A stretch of 64,000 nucleotides of DNA from MFD01275-c22 sp963705885 (GTDB lineage Bacteria; Actinomycetota; Actinomycetes; JACCUZ01), in NCBI GenBank assembly GCA_963705885.1, contig OY970120.1, positions 2,480,001-2,544,000 on the forward strand, read 5' to 3'. A model generated the notes under the pieces. That model was not told the DNA's origin, made no database searches, and saw nothing but the letters and a program-made list of their open reading frames with translations. Of the stretch, positions 28,070 through 36,604 are shown piece after piece. The stretch's first letter is position 1, and each line of letters begins with the position of its first letter. Both the position numbers and the translations under genes were made by a program.

Positions 28070-28408
28070 GTGCCGCCCACCGCCTCTCCCGACCCGTTCG
28101 ACGCCCTCGGCGACCCCAGCCGCCGGGCGATCGTCGAGCTCCTGCGCCACGGCGACCGGTCGGTGCAGCAGCTCGCCGACGACCTGCCGATCAGCCGCCC
28201 GGCGGTGTCCCGGCACCTGCGGCTGCTCAAGGAGGCCGGCCTGGTCACCGACCGGGCCGAGGGCACCCGGCGGCTCTACCGGCTCCACGACGAGGGTCTG
28301 GGGGCCGTGCGCGCCTACCTCGAGCGGGTCTGGGGCGAGGCCGGCGCGCGGTTCGCGCTGCTGGCCGAGAACACCGGGCCGGACACCGACGCGTCGGACC
28401 GGCCGTGA
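28070..28408 (+). CDS. ArsR-family transcriptional regulator
   Basis: 112 aa, a winged helix-turn-helix: FDALGDPSRRAIVELL, VQQLADDLPISRPAVSRHLR, LLKEAGLVTDRAEGTRRLYR. No metal-binding CxC is present, so it belongs to the non-metal group often coupled to SRPBCC proteins. GTG 28070 is preceded by TACCAT at 7 nt and by a clear operator. It overlaps the SRPBCC gene by 4 bp (GTGA). Confidence 0.92.
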   Translation: MPPTASPDPFDALGDPSRRAIVELLRHGDRSVQQLADDLPISRPAVSRHLRLLKEAGLVTDRAEGTRRLYRLHDEGLGAVRAYLERVWGEAGARFALLAENTGPDTDASDRP

Positions 28409-28845
28409 CCGAGCCGCTGGAGATCGCCTTCGAGGTCGGGTGCAGCCCCGAGCACGCGTTCGACGTGTGGGCGTCCCGGACGTCGCAGTGGTGGCCGTAC
28501 GACCACTCGGTCTCGGCGGAGCCCGGGCTGTCGGTCACCTTCGAGCCGCGCCCGGGAGGGCGCATCTACGAGAGGGCGCCCTCCGGCACGGAGCACGACT
28601 GGGGCGAGGTGCTGGCCTGGGAGCCGCCCTCGAGGCTGGTCTACTCCTGGCACCTCGCGAGCGACCGCAGCGACGCCACCGAGGTCGAGGTGCGCTTCGA
28701 GACCGCCGGCTCGGGCACCGCGGTGACGATCGTGCACACCGGCTGGGAGCGCCTGGGCAGCTCGGCCGACGAGCGGCGTCGGCGCAACCAGGCCGGCTGG
28801 GCCGGGCTCCTCCCTCACTACCGCGACGCGTGCGCCGCTGTCTGA
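28405..28845 (+). CDS. SRPBCC (AHSA1-like) domain protein
   Basis: 146 aa. EPLEIAFEVGCSPEHAFDVW, TFEPRPGGRIYERAPSG, DWGEVLAWEPPSRLVYSW and a C-terminal helix WAGLLPHYRDACAAV match the START-like AHSA1 family, which forms a deep ligand-binding pocket. It is co-translated with ArsR, a very common pair whose ligand is generally unknown. GTG 28405 is fixed by the overlap. Confidence 0.87.
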   Translation: MTEPLEIAFEVGCSPEHAFDVWASRTSQWWPYDHSVSAEPGLSVTFEPRPGGRIYERAPSGTEHDWGEVLAWEPPSRLVYSWHLASDRSDATEVEVRFETAGSGTAVTIVHTGWERLGSSADERRRRNQAGWAGLLPHYRDACAAV

Positions 28846-28888
28846 GTACGCTGGACCGGAGTCTCCCGCCGACCTGGAAGAGGCGCAG

Positions 28889-29323
28889 ATGCGAACCAGC
28901 GAGGTGCTCCGCACCAAGGGTCAGGACGTCGTCACGGTCACCGGGGCCACCCCGGTGCGCGACCTGCTCGCGCTCCTCGCGCAGCACGGCATCGGCGCGG
29001 TCGTCGTCTCCGAGGACGGCCGGACCCCGGCCGGCATCGTCAGCGAGCGCGACGTGGTGCGCGCGCTGGCCGAGCGGGGCGAGTCGGTGCTCGCCGAGCC
29101 GGTGTCGGCGATCTGCTCCACCGAGGTGAGCACGGTCGCGCCGGACACCCAGGTCGAGGCGCTCATGCGGCTGATGACCGAGCAGCGCATCCGCCACGTC
29201 CCGGTCCTCGTCGACGGCGCGCTGCACGGCATCGTGAGCATCGGCGACGTCGTGAAGTACCGCATCACCGAGCTCGAGAGCGAGCGCTCCGCGCTCAGCG
29301 ACTACATCGCCACCGCCCGCTGA
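28889..29323 (+). CDS. Two-CBS-domain protein
   Basis: 144 aa made of two CBS motifs and a short C-terminal helix. CBS1 (about residues 10-65) contains VRDLLALLAQHGIGAVVV and PAGIVSERDVVRAL; CBS2 (about 75-130) contains VEALMRLMTEQRIRHVPVL and LHGIVSIGDVVKYRI. Stand-alone CBS pairs bind adenosyl ligands and can modulate partner enzymes. ATG 28889 has a GAAGAGG site. No fused enzyme is present, so the partner is unknown. Confidence 0.9.
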   Translation: MRTSEVLRTKGQDVVTVTGATPVRDLLALLAQHGIGAVVVSEDGRTPAGIVSERDVVRALAERGESVLAEPVSAICSTEVSTVAPDTQVEALMRLMTEQRIRHVPVLVDGALHGIVSIGDVVKYRITELESERSALSDYIATAR

Positions 29324-29336
29324 GGCCTCGCGGTCG

Positions 29337-29867
29337 TCAGCAGACCCGGCTGAGCCGACGCGTGTCGAGGTCGTAGAGGAAGCCGCCGACGGTGACGCCG
29401 CGCAGGTAGGGCCAGGACCGGATGCGCTGCACGTCCTCCCGCAGCGACCGCTCCTGGTCGGCGGTGGTCAGGAACGAGATGCTGCGCGTGTCCGGCCCCC
29501 CCGCCGCGTCGACCGCGGCGTGGATGTCCTCCTCGGAGCCGGCGGCCATCCGGCAGCGGGTGTGGGCGACGACCATGACGCGCTCGACCCCGAGCAGGTA
29601 CGACGCCAGGACCAGGGTGCGGAGGACGTCGTCGGTGACGCGGGCACCGGCGTTGCGCAGGATCTTCGCGTCGCCCGGGACCAGCCCGAGCATGGCGAGC
29701 GGGTCGATGCGGGAGTCCATGCAGGTGAGGACCCCGAGGCCGCGCGCGGCCGTCGCCTCGAGCCCTCGCGGGTGGTCGCGGCTCGCGTAGTCGGCGTTGG
29801 CCGTCAGGACGTCGGCGAACGGTCCGCTGCGGGTGGGGTCGTCGGCTGGGGGGTCGGGGCTCGGCAC
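29337..29867 (-). CDS. Beta-class carbonic anhydrase
   Basis: 176 aa, hydrates carbon dioxide to bicarbonate. Zinc ligands are Cys49 in LTCMDSRIDP and His102/Cys105 in VVAHTRCRMA; the Asp51-Arg53 dyad of CMDSR completes the site. The protein is short, as in the compact prokaryotic clade. GTG 29867 follows TAGTCT by 7 nt on the minus strand, so it is probably leaderless. It converges with the CBS gene. Confidence 0.92.
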   Translation of the reverse strand: MPSPDPPADDPTRSGPFADVLTANADYASRDHPRGLEATAARGLGVLTCMDSRIDPLAMLGLVPGDAKILRNAGARVTDDVLRTLVLASYLLGVERVMVVAHTRCRMAAGSEEDIHAAVDAAGGPDTRSISFLTTADQERSLREDVQRIRSWPYLRGVTVGGFLYDLDTRRLSRVC

Positions 29868-29892
29868 CCGTCGAAGACTAGTGGCGAGCGGG

Positions 29893-30315
29893 TCAGGCGG
29901 TCAGCAGGGCGTGGATGGCGCCGTCGACGTCGAGGTGCTCGCGCTCCTGGCCCTGCGCGCACAGCGAGTAGGTGTGTCCGAGGAAGTCGACCAGGTCACG
30001 CGTCGGGGCCTGCAGGAGCGCCTCGCCGTCGGGTGAGGTCAGCCCGATGAAGACGACCTCGGCGCCGGCGCTCCACGACGGCCACACCCGCACGTCGCCG
30101 TCGCCGGTCGGGCGGTGCACGCCGAGCGTGAGCAGCTCGCGGGCGAACACCCACGCGACGCCCTCGCCGGACCCGGTGCGGAACGTGGCGTGCACGGCGT
30201 AGGGGTCGGCAAGGTCGTAGTGCAGGACCACGGGGAGAGCCACGCTGCCGTCGCCCGGGGCGACCAGGTGGACGGTGAGCTCGCGCGTCACCGTCGTCGG
30301 CACCCAACCGTTCAT
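29893..30315 (-). CDS. SsgA-family sporulation/cell-division regulator
   Basis: 140 aa. VHLVAPGDGSVALPVVLHYD, LADPYAVHATFRTGSGEGV, WVFARELLTLGVHRPTGDGD and VRVWPSWSAGAEVVFIGL are the core of SsgA-like proteins. These are confined to actinobacteria and help place FtsZ and control septum-associated peptidoglycan in sporulating species. ATG 30315 has GAGGAG upstream. Which SsgA-like subtype it is cannot be told here. Confidence 0.9.
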   Translation of the reverse strand: MNGWVPTTVTRELTVHLVAPGDGSVALPVVLHYDLADPYAVHATFRTGSGEGVAWVFARELLTLGVHRPTGDGDVRVWPSWSAGAEVVFIGLTSPDGEALLQAPTRDLVDFLGHTYSLCAQGQEREHLDVDGAIHALLTA

Positions 30316-30472
30316 CGCACACTCCTCGCTCGACGCCGTCCGCGCCCCGGTGGCTGTCTCGGAGGCTCCCCCCGCAGCGCGGCGGGAAACCTCTCCGGAC
30401 CCCAAGGGATCGTCATGTCGGGCTGACCAACGAGCGAGTCCGTAAGGTGTCACGGTCAGACGGGGAGGGACC

Positions 30473-30913
30473 GTGCGGGACGAGCACGACGTGGGCGGAC
30501 AGGTGAGGACGAACCCCGAGGAAGCGGCCGACGGGCCGGGTGCCGACCCGCCCCTGCGGCACCCCTTCCGCGCGTTCTTCAGCCGGCACCGGACCCTCGA
30601 CCTGGTCTACCGGGTCGCGGTCGGCGTCCTCGGCACGGCGATCGTGCTGGGGGGACTGGTGCTCGTTCCCCTGCCCGGTCCCGGATGGCTGATCGTGTTC
30701 GCCGGGCTGGCCCTCCTGTCGACCGAGTTCGCCTGGGCGGGGCGCCTGCTCGACTACGGCCGCCGCAGGCTGATGACGTGGACCGGCTGGGTGACCGACC
30801 AGTCCCTGGCCGTCCGCGCCCTGATCGGGCTCGGGTCGCTCCTGGCCGTGGCCGGTGCGATCTGGCTCTACGTCGCCGTGCAGGGCGTGCCCGGCTGGCT
30901 GCCCGTCCTCTGA
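30473..30913 (+). CDS. TIGR02611-family membrane protein
   Basis: 146 aa. After a hydrophilic N-terminus of about 45 residues come three hydrophobic segments: VAVGVLGTAIVLGGLVLVPL, PGPGWLIVFAGLALLSTEF and LIGLGSLLAVAGAIWLYVAV. The LPGPGWL and AGLALLSTEFAWA motifs define this actinobacterial family (PGPGW). Function is unknown. GTG 30473 has GGGAGGG before it. The next feature downstream is tRNA-Val. Confidence 0.82.
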   Translation: MRDEHDVGGQVRTNPEEAADGPGADPPLRHPFRAFFSRHRTLDLVYRVAVGVLGTAIVLGGLVLVPLPGPGWLIVFAGLALLSTEFAWAGRLLDYGRRRLMTWTGWVTDQSLAVRALIGLGSLLAVAGAIWLYVAVQGVPGWLPVL

Positions 30914-30967
30914 CCGTCATCGGGTACTGTTTCCGTCTCGTCGCGCGGCGCACGACCCGCCGACCCC

Positions 30968-31041
30968 GGACGATTAGCTCAGTTGGTTAGAGCGCACGCT
31001 TCACACGCGTGAGGTCACTGGTTCGAGTCCAGTATCGTCCA
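30968..31041 (+). tRNA. tRNA-Val (CAC)
   Basis: 74 nt; acceptor GGACGAT pairs with ATCGTCC, discriminator A. The anticodon stem CACGC/GCGTG holds the loop TTCACAC, giving CAC; the T-arm has GGTTCGAGTCC. It is the second valine isoacceptor in the window. Confidence 0.96.
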
Positions 31042-31067
31042 CCGCCCGCCCGCCGTAGCCTCTCCTC

Positions 31068-32231
31068 ATGCCCGCACCGCGCCGTCGCGCCACCCTCAGT
31101 GCCCTCGCCGCCGTCGCGCTCGCCGTCCCGCTCGCCGTCGCGAGCTCCCACACCGCGCAGGCCGCCGTCACCGTGGACTGGGTCGAGCGCGCGAGCGGCT
31201 TCGACGCCCCGACGCACGTCACGTCGGCACCCGACGGCACCCGCCGGCTCTTCGTCGCGGAGAAGTCCGGCGTGGTGCGCATCTACCGCAACGGCCGGGT
31301 GCTGCGACGACCCTTCCTGGACATCCGCAACCGGGTACGCGACGACGGCGAGGCCGGCCTGCTCAGCATCGCCTTCCACCCGCGCTACCGCGCCAACCCG
31401 AAGGTCTGGGTCGCCTACACCACCCGCGGCAACGACGTGCGCGTCGCGCGCTTCACGGCCCGGTCGGCCACCGCGAACCGCGTCCGCGCCCGCAGCGGGC
31501 GCACCGTCATCACCGTCCCGCACCCCGCGCGCCACTCCAACCACTTCGCGGGGCAGCTGGCCTTCGACCGGTCGGGTCTCCTGCTGATGTCCACCGGTGA
31601 CGGAGGTGGCGGCGGCGACCCGGGCGACCGGGCGCAGGACCGCTCGTCCCTGCAGGGCAAGCTGCTCCGGCTCAAGGTGCTCGGCGCGCGCAAGGCGTGC
31701 GGCAAGGCGTGGTGCACGCCGCGCGGCAACCCCTACGCCGGGTCGCGGCCCGGGCGTGGCCCGATCTGGGCCACCGGGCTGCGCAACGCCTGGCGGTTCT
31801 CCGTCGACCCCGCCACCGGCGACGTCTGGGTCGCCGACGTCGGGCAGGGCACCTCCGAGGAGGTCGACCGCATCCCGGCCGGTGCCGGCGGCCGCAACCT
31901 GGGGTGGTCGTGCAAGGAGGGCTTCACGACGTACGACGCGTCGCGCTGCCGTCGCGGCGCCGACTACCACGACCCCGTCGCGGCCTACGGGCGCGACTAC
32001 GGCACGTCGATCACCGGTGGCTTCGTCTACCGGGGGTCGCGCTTCGCCGGTCTGCTCGGCGGCCACTACGTCGGCGGCGACTTCGGGTCGGGCCGGGTCT
32101 TCCACCTCGACGGCACCGAGTTCCGTGCCGCGGGCCGGCTGCCCGGTGTCACGAGCTTCGGCGAGGGGGCAGGCCGGGAGCTGTGGGCGGTCACCTACTC
32201 GGGTGGCCTGTACGAGATGAGGGCGTCATGA
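31068..32231 (+). CDS. Secreted PQQ-dependent sugar dehydrogenase-like protein
   Basis: 387 aa. A signal peptide of about 33 residues (RRRATLSALAAVALAVPLAV, cleavage after AQA) is followed by a six-bladed beta-propeller of the soluble aldose dehydrogenase family: LFVAEKSGVVRIY, GLLSIAFHPRYRANPKVWVA, HSNHFAGQLAFDRSGLLLM, STGDGGGGGDPGDRAQD, GLRNAWRFSVDP and ITGGFVYRG. The conserved His/Arg pattern suggests PQQ binding and oxidation of a sugar outside the cell; the substrate is unknown. The next gene overlaps its stop by 4 bp. Confidence 0.88.
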   Translation: MPAPRRRATLSALAAVALAVPLAVASSHTAQAAVTVDWVERASGFDAPTHVTSAPDGTRRLFVAEKSGVVRIYRNGRVLRRPFLDIRNRVRDDGEAGLLSIAFHPRYRANPKVWVAYTTRGNDVRVARFTARSATANRVRARSGRTVITVPHPARHSNHFAGQLAFDRSGLLLMSTGDGGGGGDPGDRAQDRSSLQGKLLRLKVLGARKACGKAWCTPRGNPYAGSRPGRGPIWATGLRNAWRFSVDPATGDVWVADVGQGTSEEVDRIPAGAGGRNLGWSCKEGFTTYDASRCRRGADYHDPVAAYGRDYGTSITGGFVYRGSRFAGLLGGHYVGGDFGSGRVFHLDGTEFRAAGRLPGVTSFGEGAGRELWAVTYSGGLYEMRAS

Positions 32232-32827
32232 CGGTGCTGGGGCAGGTCCGCGAGGTGTGGGTGTTCCCCGTGAAGTCGATGTCCGGGTCGCGCGTCGCGG
32301 CGGCGCGGGTCGAGACGGGCGGGCTGGCGGGGGACCGGTCCTGGGCGGTCGTCGACGCCGGGAGCGGCGAGACCGTGACCGCCAAGCAGGAGCCGCGGCT
32401 GCGCGAGGCGGTCGCGCGGGTCGTGGACGACCGGCTCGAGGTCGACGTCCCGGGGGCGGCTGCGGGCCTCGACGAGCGCGCGGCCGCCGGGGCGCTCTCG
32501 ACGTGGCTCGGCCGGCCGCTGCGGCTCGAGCACCGCGCGGGCTCAGGCTTCGTGGACGTGGCCCCGGTCCACCTGGTCTCCACGGCGTCGCTGGCCGACG
32601 CGGCCCACGCCGAGGAGTGCGACGCCTGCGACGTCACCGCCCCGCGTGCCAACCTCGTGCTGGACCTCGGCCCCGGAGCCGGTGCCGAGCCCGACTGGGT
32701 CGGTCGGACGCTCGGCACCGGCGAGGTCGGCCTCCACGTCGTACGCCGGCCGGCGCACTGCCTCGGCGTCTACGCCGACGTGGCGGTCGAGGGCACCCTG
32801 CGGGAGGGCGACCCCGTCACGGCGTGA
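32228..32827 (+). CDS. MOSC-domain protein
   Basis: 199 aa. The N-terminus, VREVWVFPVKSMSGSRVAAA followed by GLAGDRSWAVVD, is the MOSC_N barrel; the C-terminal part, DVAPVHLVSTASLADAAH with PRANLVLDLG and RRPAHCLGVYADV, is a MOSC domain. MOSC proteins are related to molybdenum-cofactor sulfurases and mARC and bind a metal-sulfur cofactor, with the Cys in PAHCLGV a candidate ligand. It is shorter than typical (250-280 aa). ATG 32228 is coupled to the sugar dehydrogenase gene. Confidence 0.85.
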   Translation: MTVLGQVREVWVFPVKSMSGSRVAAARVETGGLAGDRSWAVVDAGSGETVTAKQEPRLREAVARVVDDRLEVDVPGAAAGLDERAAAGALSTWLGRPLRLEHRAGSGFVDVAPVHLVSTASLADAAHAEECDACDVTAPRANLVLDLGPGAGAEPDWVGRTLGTGEVGLHVVRRPAHCLGVYADVAVEGTLREGDPVTA

Positions 32828-32829
32828 CG

Positions 32830-33495
32830 TCAGAGCCGGGGCAGCAGGACGTCGCTGATGCCGTGCACCACGGTGTTCTCGGTCTCCACGACGTCGATCT
32901 TGCTCTTGACGACGCGGTCGTTGAGGAACCGGCGGTCGGTGTCGAGCAGAGCGACCAGCGGGAAGCGCGCGCTGCGGGACAGCACGACGACACCGAGCTT
33001 CTGGCCGTTGGCCATGGTGAGGCGCTGGAAGAACGGACCGCCCAGCACGTCGGCGCCGGTCACCTTCGCGGCCGGGAACACGTGGTAGAGCAGGACCTCG
33101 GTGATCGCGTCGACGCCGAGGGCCGCGACGATCTTCTCGGTCACCATCTTCTCGTCGACCGTCCGGCCGAACCGGTGGTTCCGGTCGAGCAGCCCGAGGC
33201 GCTTGGCAAGCACCTCGAAGGCGCGGTCGTTGGGGGCGAAGAGCGTGAACGTGTCGAGCGAGGCCAGCGTCTTGTCGGCGCCCGTGACGAGCACGGCCTT
33301 GGTGACGATGTCGAAGTCGTAGGGGTTGTCGTCGGCGGGACCGGTCGGGTCGTTGTAGGTGGCCGTCAGCTGGGCGAGGAAGTCGTCGGTCTCGGCGGCG
33401 GGCAGGGCGCTCGCCTGGGGTGCGCCGGTCAGGCCGAGCCCCAGCGCCAGAGCGGTCGAGGTCGCCAGGGCGCCGATGCGCTTCGCGACGTTCAT
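32830..33495 (-). CDS. Secreted fasciclin-domain protein
   Basis: 221 aa. A signal peptide (MNVAKRIGALATSTALALGL, ending near ASA) precedes one FAS1 domain with TFTLFAPNDRAFEVLAKRLG, ITEVLLYHVFPAAKVTGADV, the H2-like LTMANGQKLGVVVL and ENTVVHGISDVLLP at the end. FAS1 domains mediate adhesion. It may sit in the envelope or be secreted, since no anchor is visible. ATG 33495 has GAAGGGAGA upstream. It converges with the MOSC gene, 2 bp apart. Confidence 0.88.
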   Translation of the reverse strand: MNVAKRIGALATSTALALGLGLTGAPQASALPAAETDDFLAQLTATYNDPTGPADDNPYDFDIVTKAVLVTGADKTLASLDTFTLFAPNDRAFEVLAKRLGLLDRNHRFGRTVDEKMVTEKIVAALGVDAITEVLLYHVFPAAKVTGADVLGGPFFQRLTMANGQKLGVVVLSRSARFPLVALLDTDRRFLNDRVVKSKIDVVETENTVVHGISDVLLPRL

Positions 33496-33686
33496 GATGG
33501 TCTCCCTTCGGGTGGTGCGCGGCGGGTGCCGCGCGGTCGGGAGGTCTTGGGCCCCAGGTGTCCGCCCGGATGCACCCGGCACGCACCGTCCCGGATGCTG
33601 TCGCCCGGGAAACGCGGGCGAGGCGTGGCGTGCCCGGCGGATAGCATCGCGGACGTCCGCACCGCAACCGCCCGAGAGGTCCCACC

Positions 33687-35657
33687 GTGTCCGACCTGGT
33701 CGTCACCGTCGCCGGCAGCGAGCACCGGGTCGCCGCCGGCACCACGGCGGGCGAGGCTCTGGGTGAGGACCGGTCGGTGGTCGCCGCACGGGTGGACGGC
33801 GAGCTGAGGGACCTGGCCCACGCCGTCCGCGACGGCCAGTCGGTCGAGCCGGTGGCCATCGACAGCGAGGACGGCCGGGCGATCCTGCGCCACTCGGCGG
33901 CCCACGTCATGGCCCAGGCGGTGCAGGAGCTCTACCCGGAGGCCAAGCTGGGCATCGGGCCGCCGGTCGAGAACGGCTTCTACTACGACTTCGACGTGCC
34001 GGAGCCGTTCCATCCCGACGACCTGTCGCGCATCGACAAGCGGATGCAGCAGATCGTCAAGGAGGGCCAGTCCTTCGCCCGTCGGGTCGTCAGCGACGAC
34101 GAGGCCCGTGACGAGCTGGCCGGCGAGCCGTACAAGCTCGAGCTCGTCGGCCTCAAGGGGGCCGGCGCCGGGGCCGCGGACGGCGCCGAGGCCGAGGTCG
34201 GCGCCGGAGAGCTGACCATCTACGACAACCTGCGCAAGGACGGGTCGCTTGCCTGGAAGGACCTCTGCCGCGGGCCGCACCTGCCGACCACCCGGCACAT
34301 CCCCGCCTTCAAGCTGACCCGGGTCGCCGCCGCCTACTGGCGGGGGAGCGAGGAGAACCCCCAGCTGCAGCGGATCTACGGCACCGCCTGGGAGTCCCGC
34401 GACGCGCTCAAGGCGCACCTGCACCGGCTGGCCGAGGCCGAGAAGCGCGACCACCGCAAGCTCGGTGCCGAGCTCGACCTGTTCTCCTTCCCCGACGAGC
34501 TCGGCTCGGGGCTGGCGGTGTTCCACCCCCGGGGCGGCGTCATCCGCCGCGTCATGGAGGACTACGTCCGGCAGCGGCACGAGGAGGAGGGCTTCCAGTT
34601 CGTCGCCACCCCGCACATCTCCAAGCAGGGGCTCTTCGAGACGTCGGGCCACCTGCCCTACTACGCGGACGGCATGTTCCCGCCGATGGAGATGGAGGGC
34701 GCGAGCTACTACCTCAAGGCCATGAACTGCCCGATGCACAACCTGATCTTCCGATCGCGGGGGCGGTCCTACCGCGAGCTGCCGTTGCGGCTCTTCGAGC
34801 TCGGCGGGGTCTACCGCAACGAGAAGTCCGGCGTCGTGCACGGGCTCACCCGGGTGCGGGGGCTGACCATGGACGACTCGCACTCCTACGTCACCGCGGA
34901 GCAGGCCCCCGCGGAGATCGAGCACCTGCTCGACTTCTGTCTCAGCCTGTTCCGCGACTTCGGGCTCGACGACTTCTACCTCGAGCTGTCCACCCGCGAC
35001 GACTCCAAGCCGGAGAAGTTCGTCGGCTCGGACGAGGAGTGGGCGTCGGCCACCCGGGTGCTGGCCGACGTCGCCGCCGACTCAGGCCTCGACCTGGTGC
35101 CGGACCCGGGCGGTGCGGCCTACTACGGCCCCAAGATCTCGGTGCAGGCCCGCGACGCCATCGGCCGGACCTGGCAGATGTCGACGATCCAGTACGACTT
35201 CAACCAGCCGCGGGGCTTCGAGCTGGAGTACCAGGCCGGCGACGGGTCGCGGCAGCGACCGGTGATGATCCACTCGGCGAAGTTCGGATCGATCGAGCGC
35301 TTCCTCGGTGTCCTGGTCGAGCACTACGCCGGGGCGTTCCCGCCCTGGCTGGCGCCGGTGCAGGTCGTCGGCATCCCGATCACCGACGAGCACGTGCCCT
35401 ACCTGCACGACGTCGCGGCCAGGCTGCGCGCGCGCGGGATCCGGGTCGAGGTCGACACCTCCGACGACCGGATGCAGAAGAAGATCCGGACCGCGCAGAA
35501 GCAGAAGGTCCCGTTCATGCTCCTCGCCGGTGACGAGGACGTGGCGAAGGGCGCGGTGTCGTTCCGCTACCGCAACGGCGAGCAGAAGAACGGGGTTCCC
35601 GTCGACGAGGCGGTCGAGGAGGTCGCGCGGGCGGTCGCCGACCGGGTGCAGGTGTGA
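33687..35657 (+). CDS. thrS: Threonyl-tRNA synthetase
   Basis: 656 aa, a class II enzyme. A TGS domain (residues 1-60) is followed by the editing domain with HSAAHVMAQAVQELYPEAKL and CRGPHLPTTRHI, then the catalytic core with PMHNLIFRSRGRSYRELPLR, RLFELGGVYRNEKSGVVHGL, TRVRGLTMDDSHSYVT and MIHSAKFGSIERFLGVLVEH, and a C-terminal anticodon-binding domain. It is the usual length. GTG 33687 is used. No T-box is evident in the 190-bp leader, which has only TAGCAT as a possible -10. It is first in an operon with the HIT and DCC genes, each linked by 4-bp overlaps. Confidence 0.97.
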   Translation: MSDLVVTVAGSEHRVAAGTTAGEALGEDRSVVAARVDGELRDLAHAVRDGQSVEPVAIDSEDGRAILRHSAAHVMAQAVQELYPEAKLGIGPPVENGFYYDFDVPEPFHPDDLSRIDKRMQQIVKEGQSFARRVVSDDEARDELAGEPYKLELVGLKGAGAGAADGAEAEVGAGELTIYDNLRKDGSLAWKDLCRGPHLPTTRHIPAFKLTRVAAAYWRGSEENPQLQRIYGTAWESRDALKAHLHRLAEAEKRDHRKLGAELDLFSFPDELGSGLAVFHPRGGVIRRVMEDYVRQRHEEEGFQFVATPHISKQGLFETSGHLPYYADGMFPPMEMEGASYYLKAMNCPMHNLIFRSRGRSYRELPLRLFELGGVYRNEKSGVVHGLTRVRGLTMDDSHSYVTAEQAPAEIEHLLDFCLSLFRDFGLDDFYLELSTRDDSKPEKFVGSDEEWASATRVLADVAADSGLDLVPDPGGAAYYGPKISVQARDAIGRTWQMSTIQYDFNQPRGFELEYQAGDGSRQRPVMIHSAKFGSIERFLGVLVEHYAGAFPPWLAPVQVVGIPITDEHVPYLHDVAARLRARGIRVEVDTSDDRMQKKIRTAQKQKVPFMLLAGDEDVAKGAVSFRYRNGEQKNGVPVDEAVEEVARAVADRVQV

Positions 35658-36154
35658 CCGACCGACTGCAGCGGCTGTGGGCGCCGCACCGGATGGCCTA
35701 CGTGACCGGCGAGGAGTCGACGGCCGAGGACGAGGGCTGCCCCTTCTGCCGCATCCCGTCGCTCGACGACGCGACCGGCCTCGTCGTGGCGCGCGGCGAG
35801 ACGGCCTACGCCGTGCTCAACAAGCACCCGTACAACCCCGGGCACCTCATGGTGGTGACCAACCGGCACGTCGCCGACCTCGAGGAGCTCACGGCACAGG
35901 AGACGCACGAGCTCGCCGAGCTGACCCGCCAGGCGGTGGTGGCCATCAAGCGAGCGTCGTCGCCGCACGGGTTCAACGTCGGGCTCAACCTCGGCGGGGT
36001 CGCCGGCGGGTCGCTGGCCGACCACCTGCACCAGCACGTCGTGCCGCGGTGGGGCGGGGACGCCAACTTCATCACCGTCCTGGCCGACACCAAGGTGATC
36101 CCGCAGCTGCTCGCCGAGACCCGCGACGTGCTCGCCGAGGCGTGGGCGTCGTGA
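35654..36154 (+). CDS. HIT-family nucleotide hydrolase/phosphorylase
   Basis: 166 aa. The catalytic HxHxHxx motif is in LADHLHQHVVPRW; CPFCRIPS near the N-terminus carries zinc-type cysteines. LNKHPYNPGHLMVVTNRHVA is typical of the actinobacterial Ap4A phosphorylase-like group (the M. tuberculosis homologue precedes pgsA). It could cleave or phosphorolyse dinucleoside polyphosphates. GTG 35654 overlaps thrS by 4 bp, an apt pairing because tRNA synthetases make Ap4A. Confidence 0.9.
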   Translation: MTDRLQRLWAPHRMAYVTGEESTAEDEGCPFCRIPSLDDATGLVVARGETAYAVLNKHPYNPGHLMVVTNRHVADLEELTAQETHELAELTRQAVVAIKRASSPHGFNVGLNLGGVAGGSLADHLHQHVVPRWGGDANFITVLADTKVIPQLLAETRDVLAEAWAS

Positions 36155-36555
36155 GCGGGCGACCCGGGGGACCCGTCCTCCTGTACGACGGCGCCTGCGG
36201 GTTCTGCACCCGGTCGGTCGAGCTGGCCGTCGACCGGCTGCCGCCGACGGTGACCTGGCTGCCGTGGCAGTCGGCCGACCTGGGGGCCTACGGCGTGAGC
36301 GAGGCCGAGGCGTCGCGGGCGGTGCAGCTCGTGGACCCGTCCGGGCGGGTCGAGTCCGGGGCCGCAGCGGTGGCGCGGGTGCTCGTGCTCTCCGGCGGCG
36401 GGTGGTCGCTGCTGGGGCGGCTGCTCATGGTGCCGCCGCTGTCGTTCGTCGCGGAGGCCGTCTACCGGCTGGTGGCGCTGCTGCGGGGGCGGTTGTCGTC
36501 GGCGACCCCCGCGCTGGCCCGGCTCCCCGAGGACCGGCCCGGGGCACGGGAGTAG
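36151..36555 (+). CDS. DCC-family thiol-disulfide oxidoreductase-like protein (DUF393)
   Basis: 134 aa. VLLYDGACGFCTRSVELAVD contains the defining YDGxCxFC motif; VTWLPWQSADLGAYGV and VQLVDPSGRVESGAAAVARV follow. The family has a thioredoxin-like fold and two active-site cysteines; the substrate is unknown. GTG 36151 overlaps the HIT stop by 4 bp. It converges on the EF-G2 gene. Confidence 0.86.
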   Translation: MSGRPGGPVLLYDGACGFCTRSVELAVDRLPPTVTWLPWQSADLGAYGVSEAEASRAVQLVDPSGRVESGAAAVARVLVLSGGGWSLLGRLLMVPPLSFVAEAVYRLVALLRGRLSSATPALARLPEDRPGARE

Positions 36556-36604
36556 CAGGGGCCGGCGCGGGGCCGGCGGCCGGGCGGGTGCCGACGCGCG
36601 CGCG

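Noticed and set aside
30987..32105. Minus-strand frame over tRNA-Val and the sugar dehydrogenase
   Set aside because: It begins with a sequence read backwards through the tRNA gene (a common artefact) and continues antisense to a clear secreted propeller protein.
33496..33686. T-box or other riboswitch upstream of thrS
   Set aside because: No T-box sequence, specifier loop or stable antiterminator pair is visible; only a -10-like TAGCAT and GC-rich short hairpins.
36462..36604. Genuine C-terminal extension of EF-G2 in frame 0
   Set aside because: The residues after the frameshift are Arg/Pro/Gly-rich, match no EF-G domain and overlap the convergent DCC gene, whereas the conserved end continues in the other frame to 36605.
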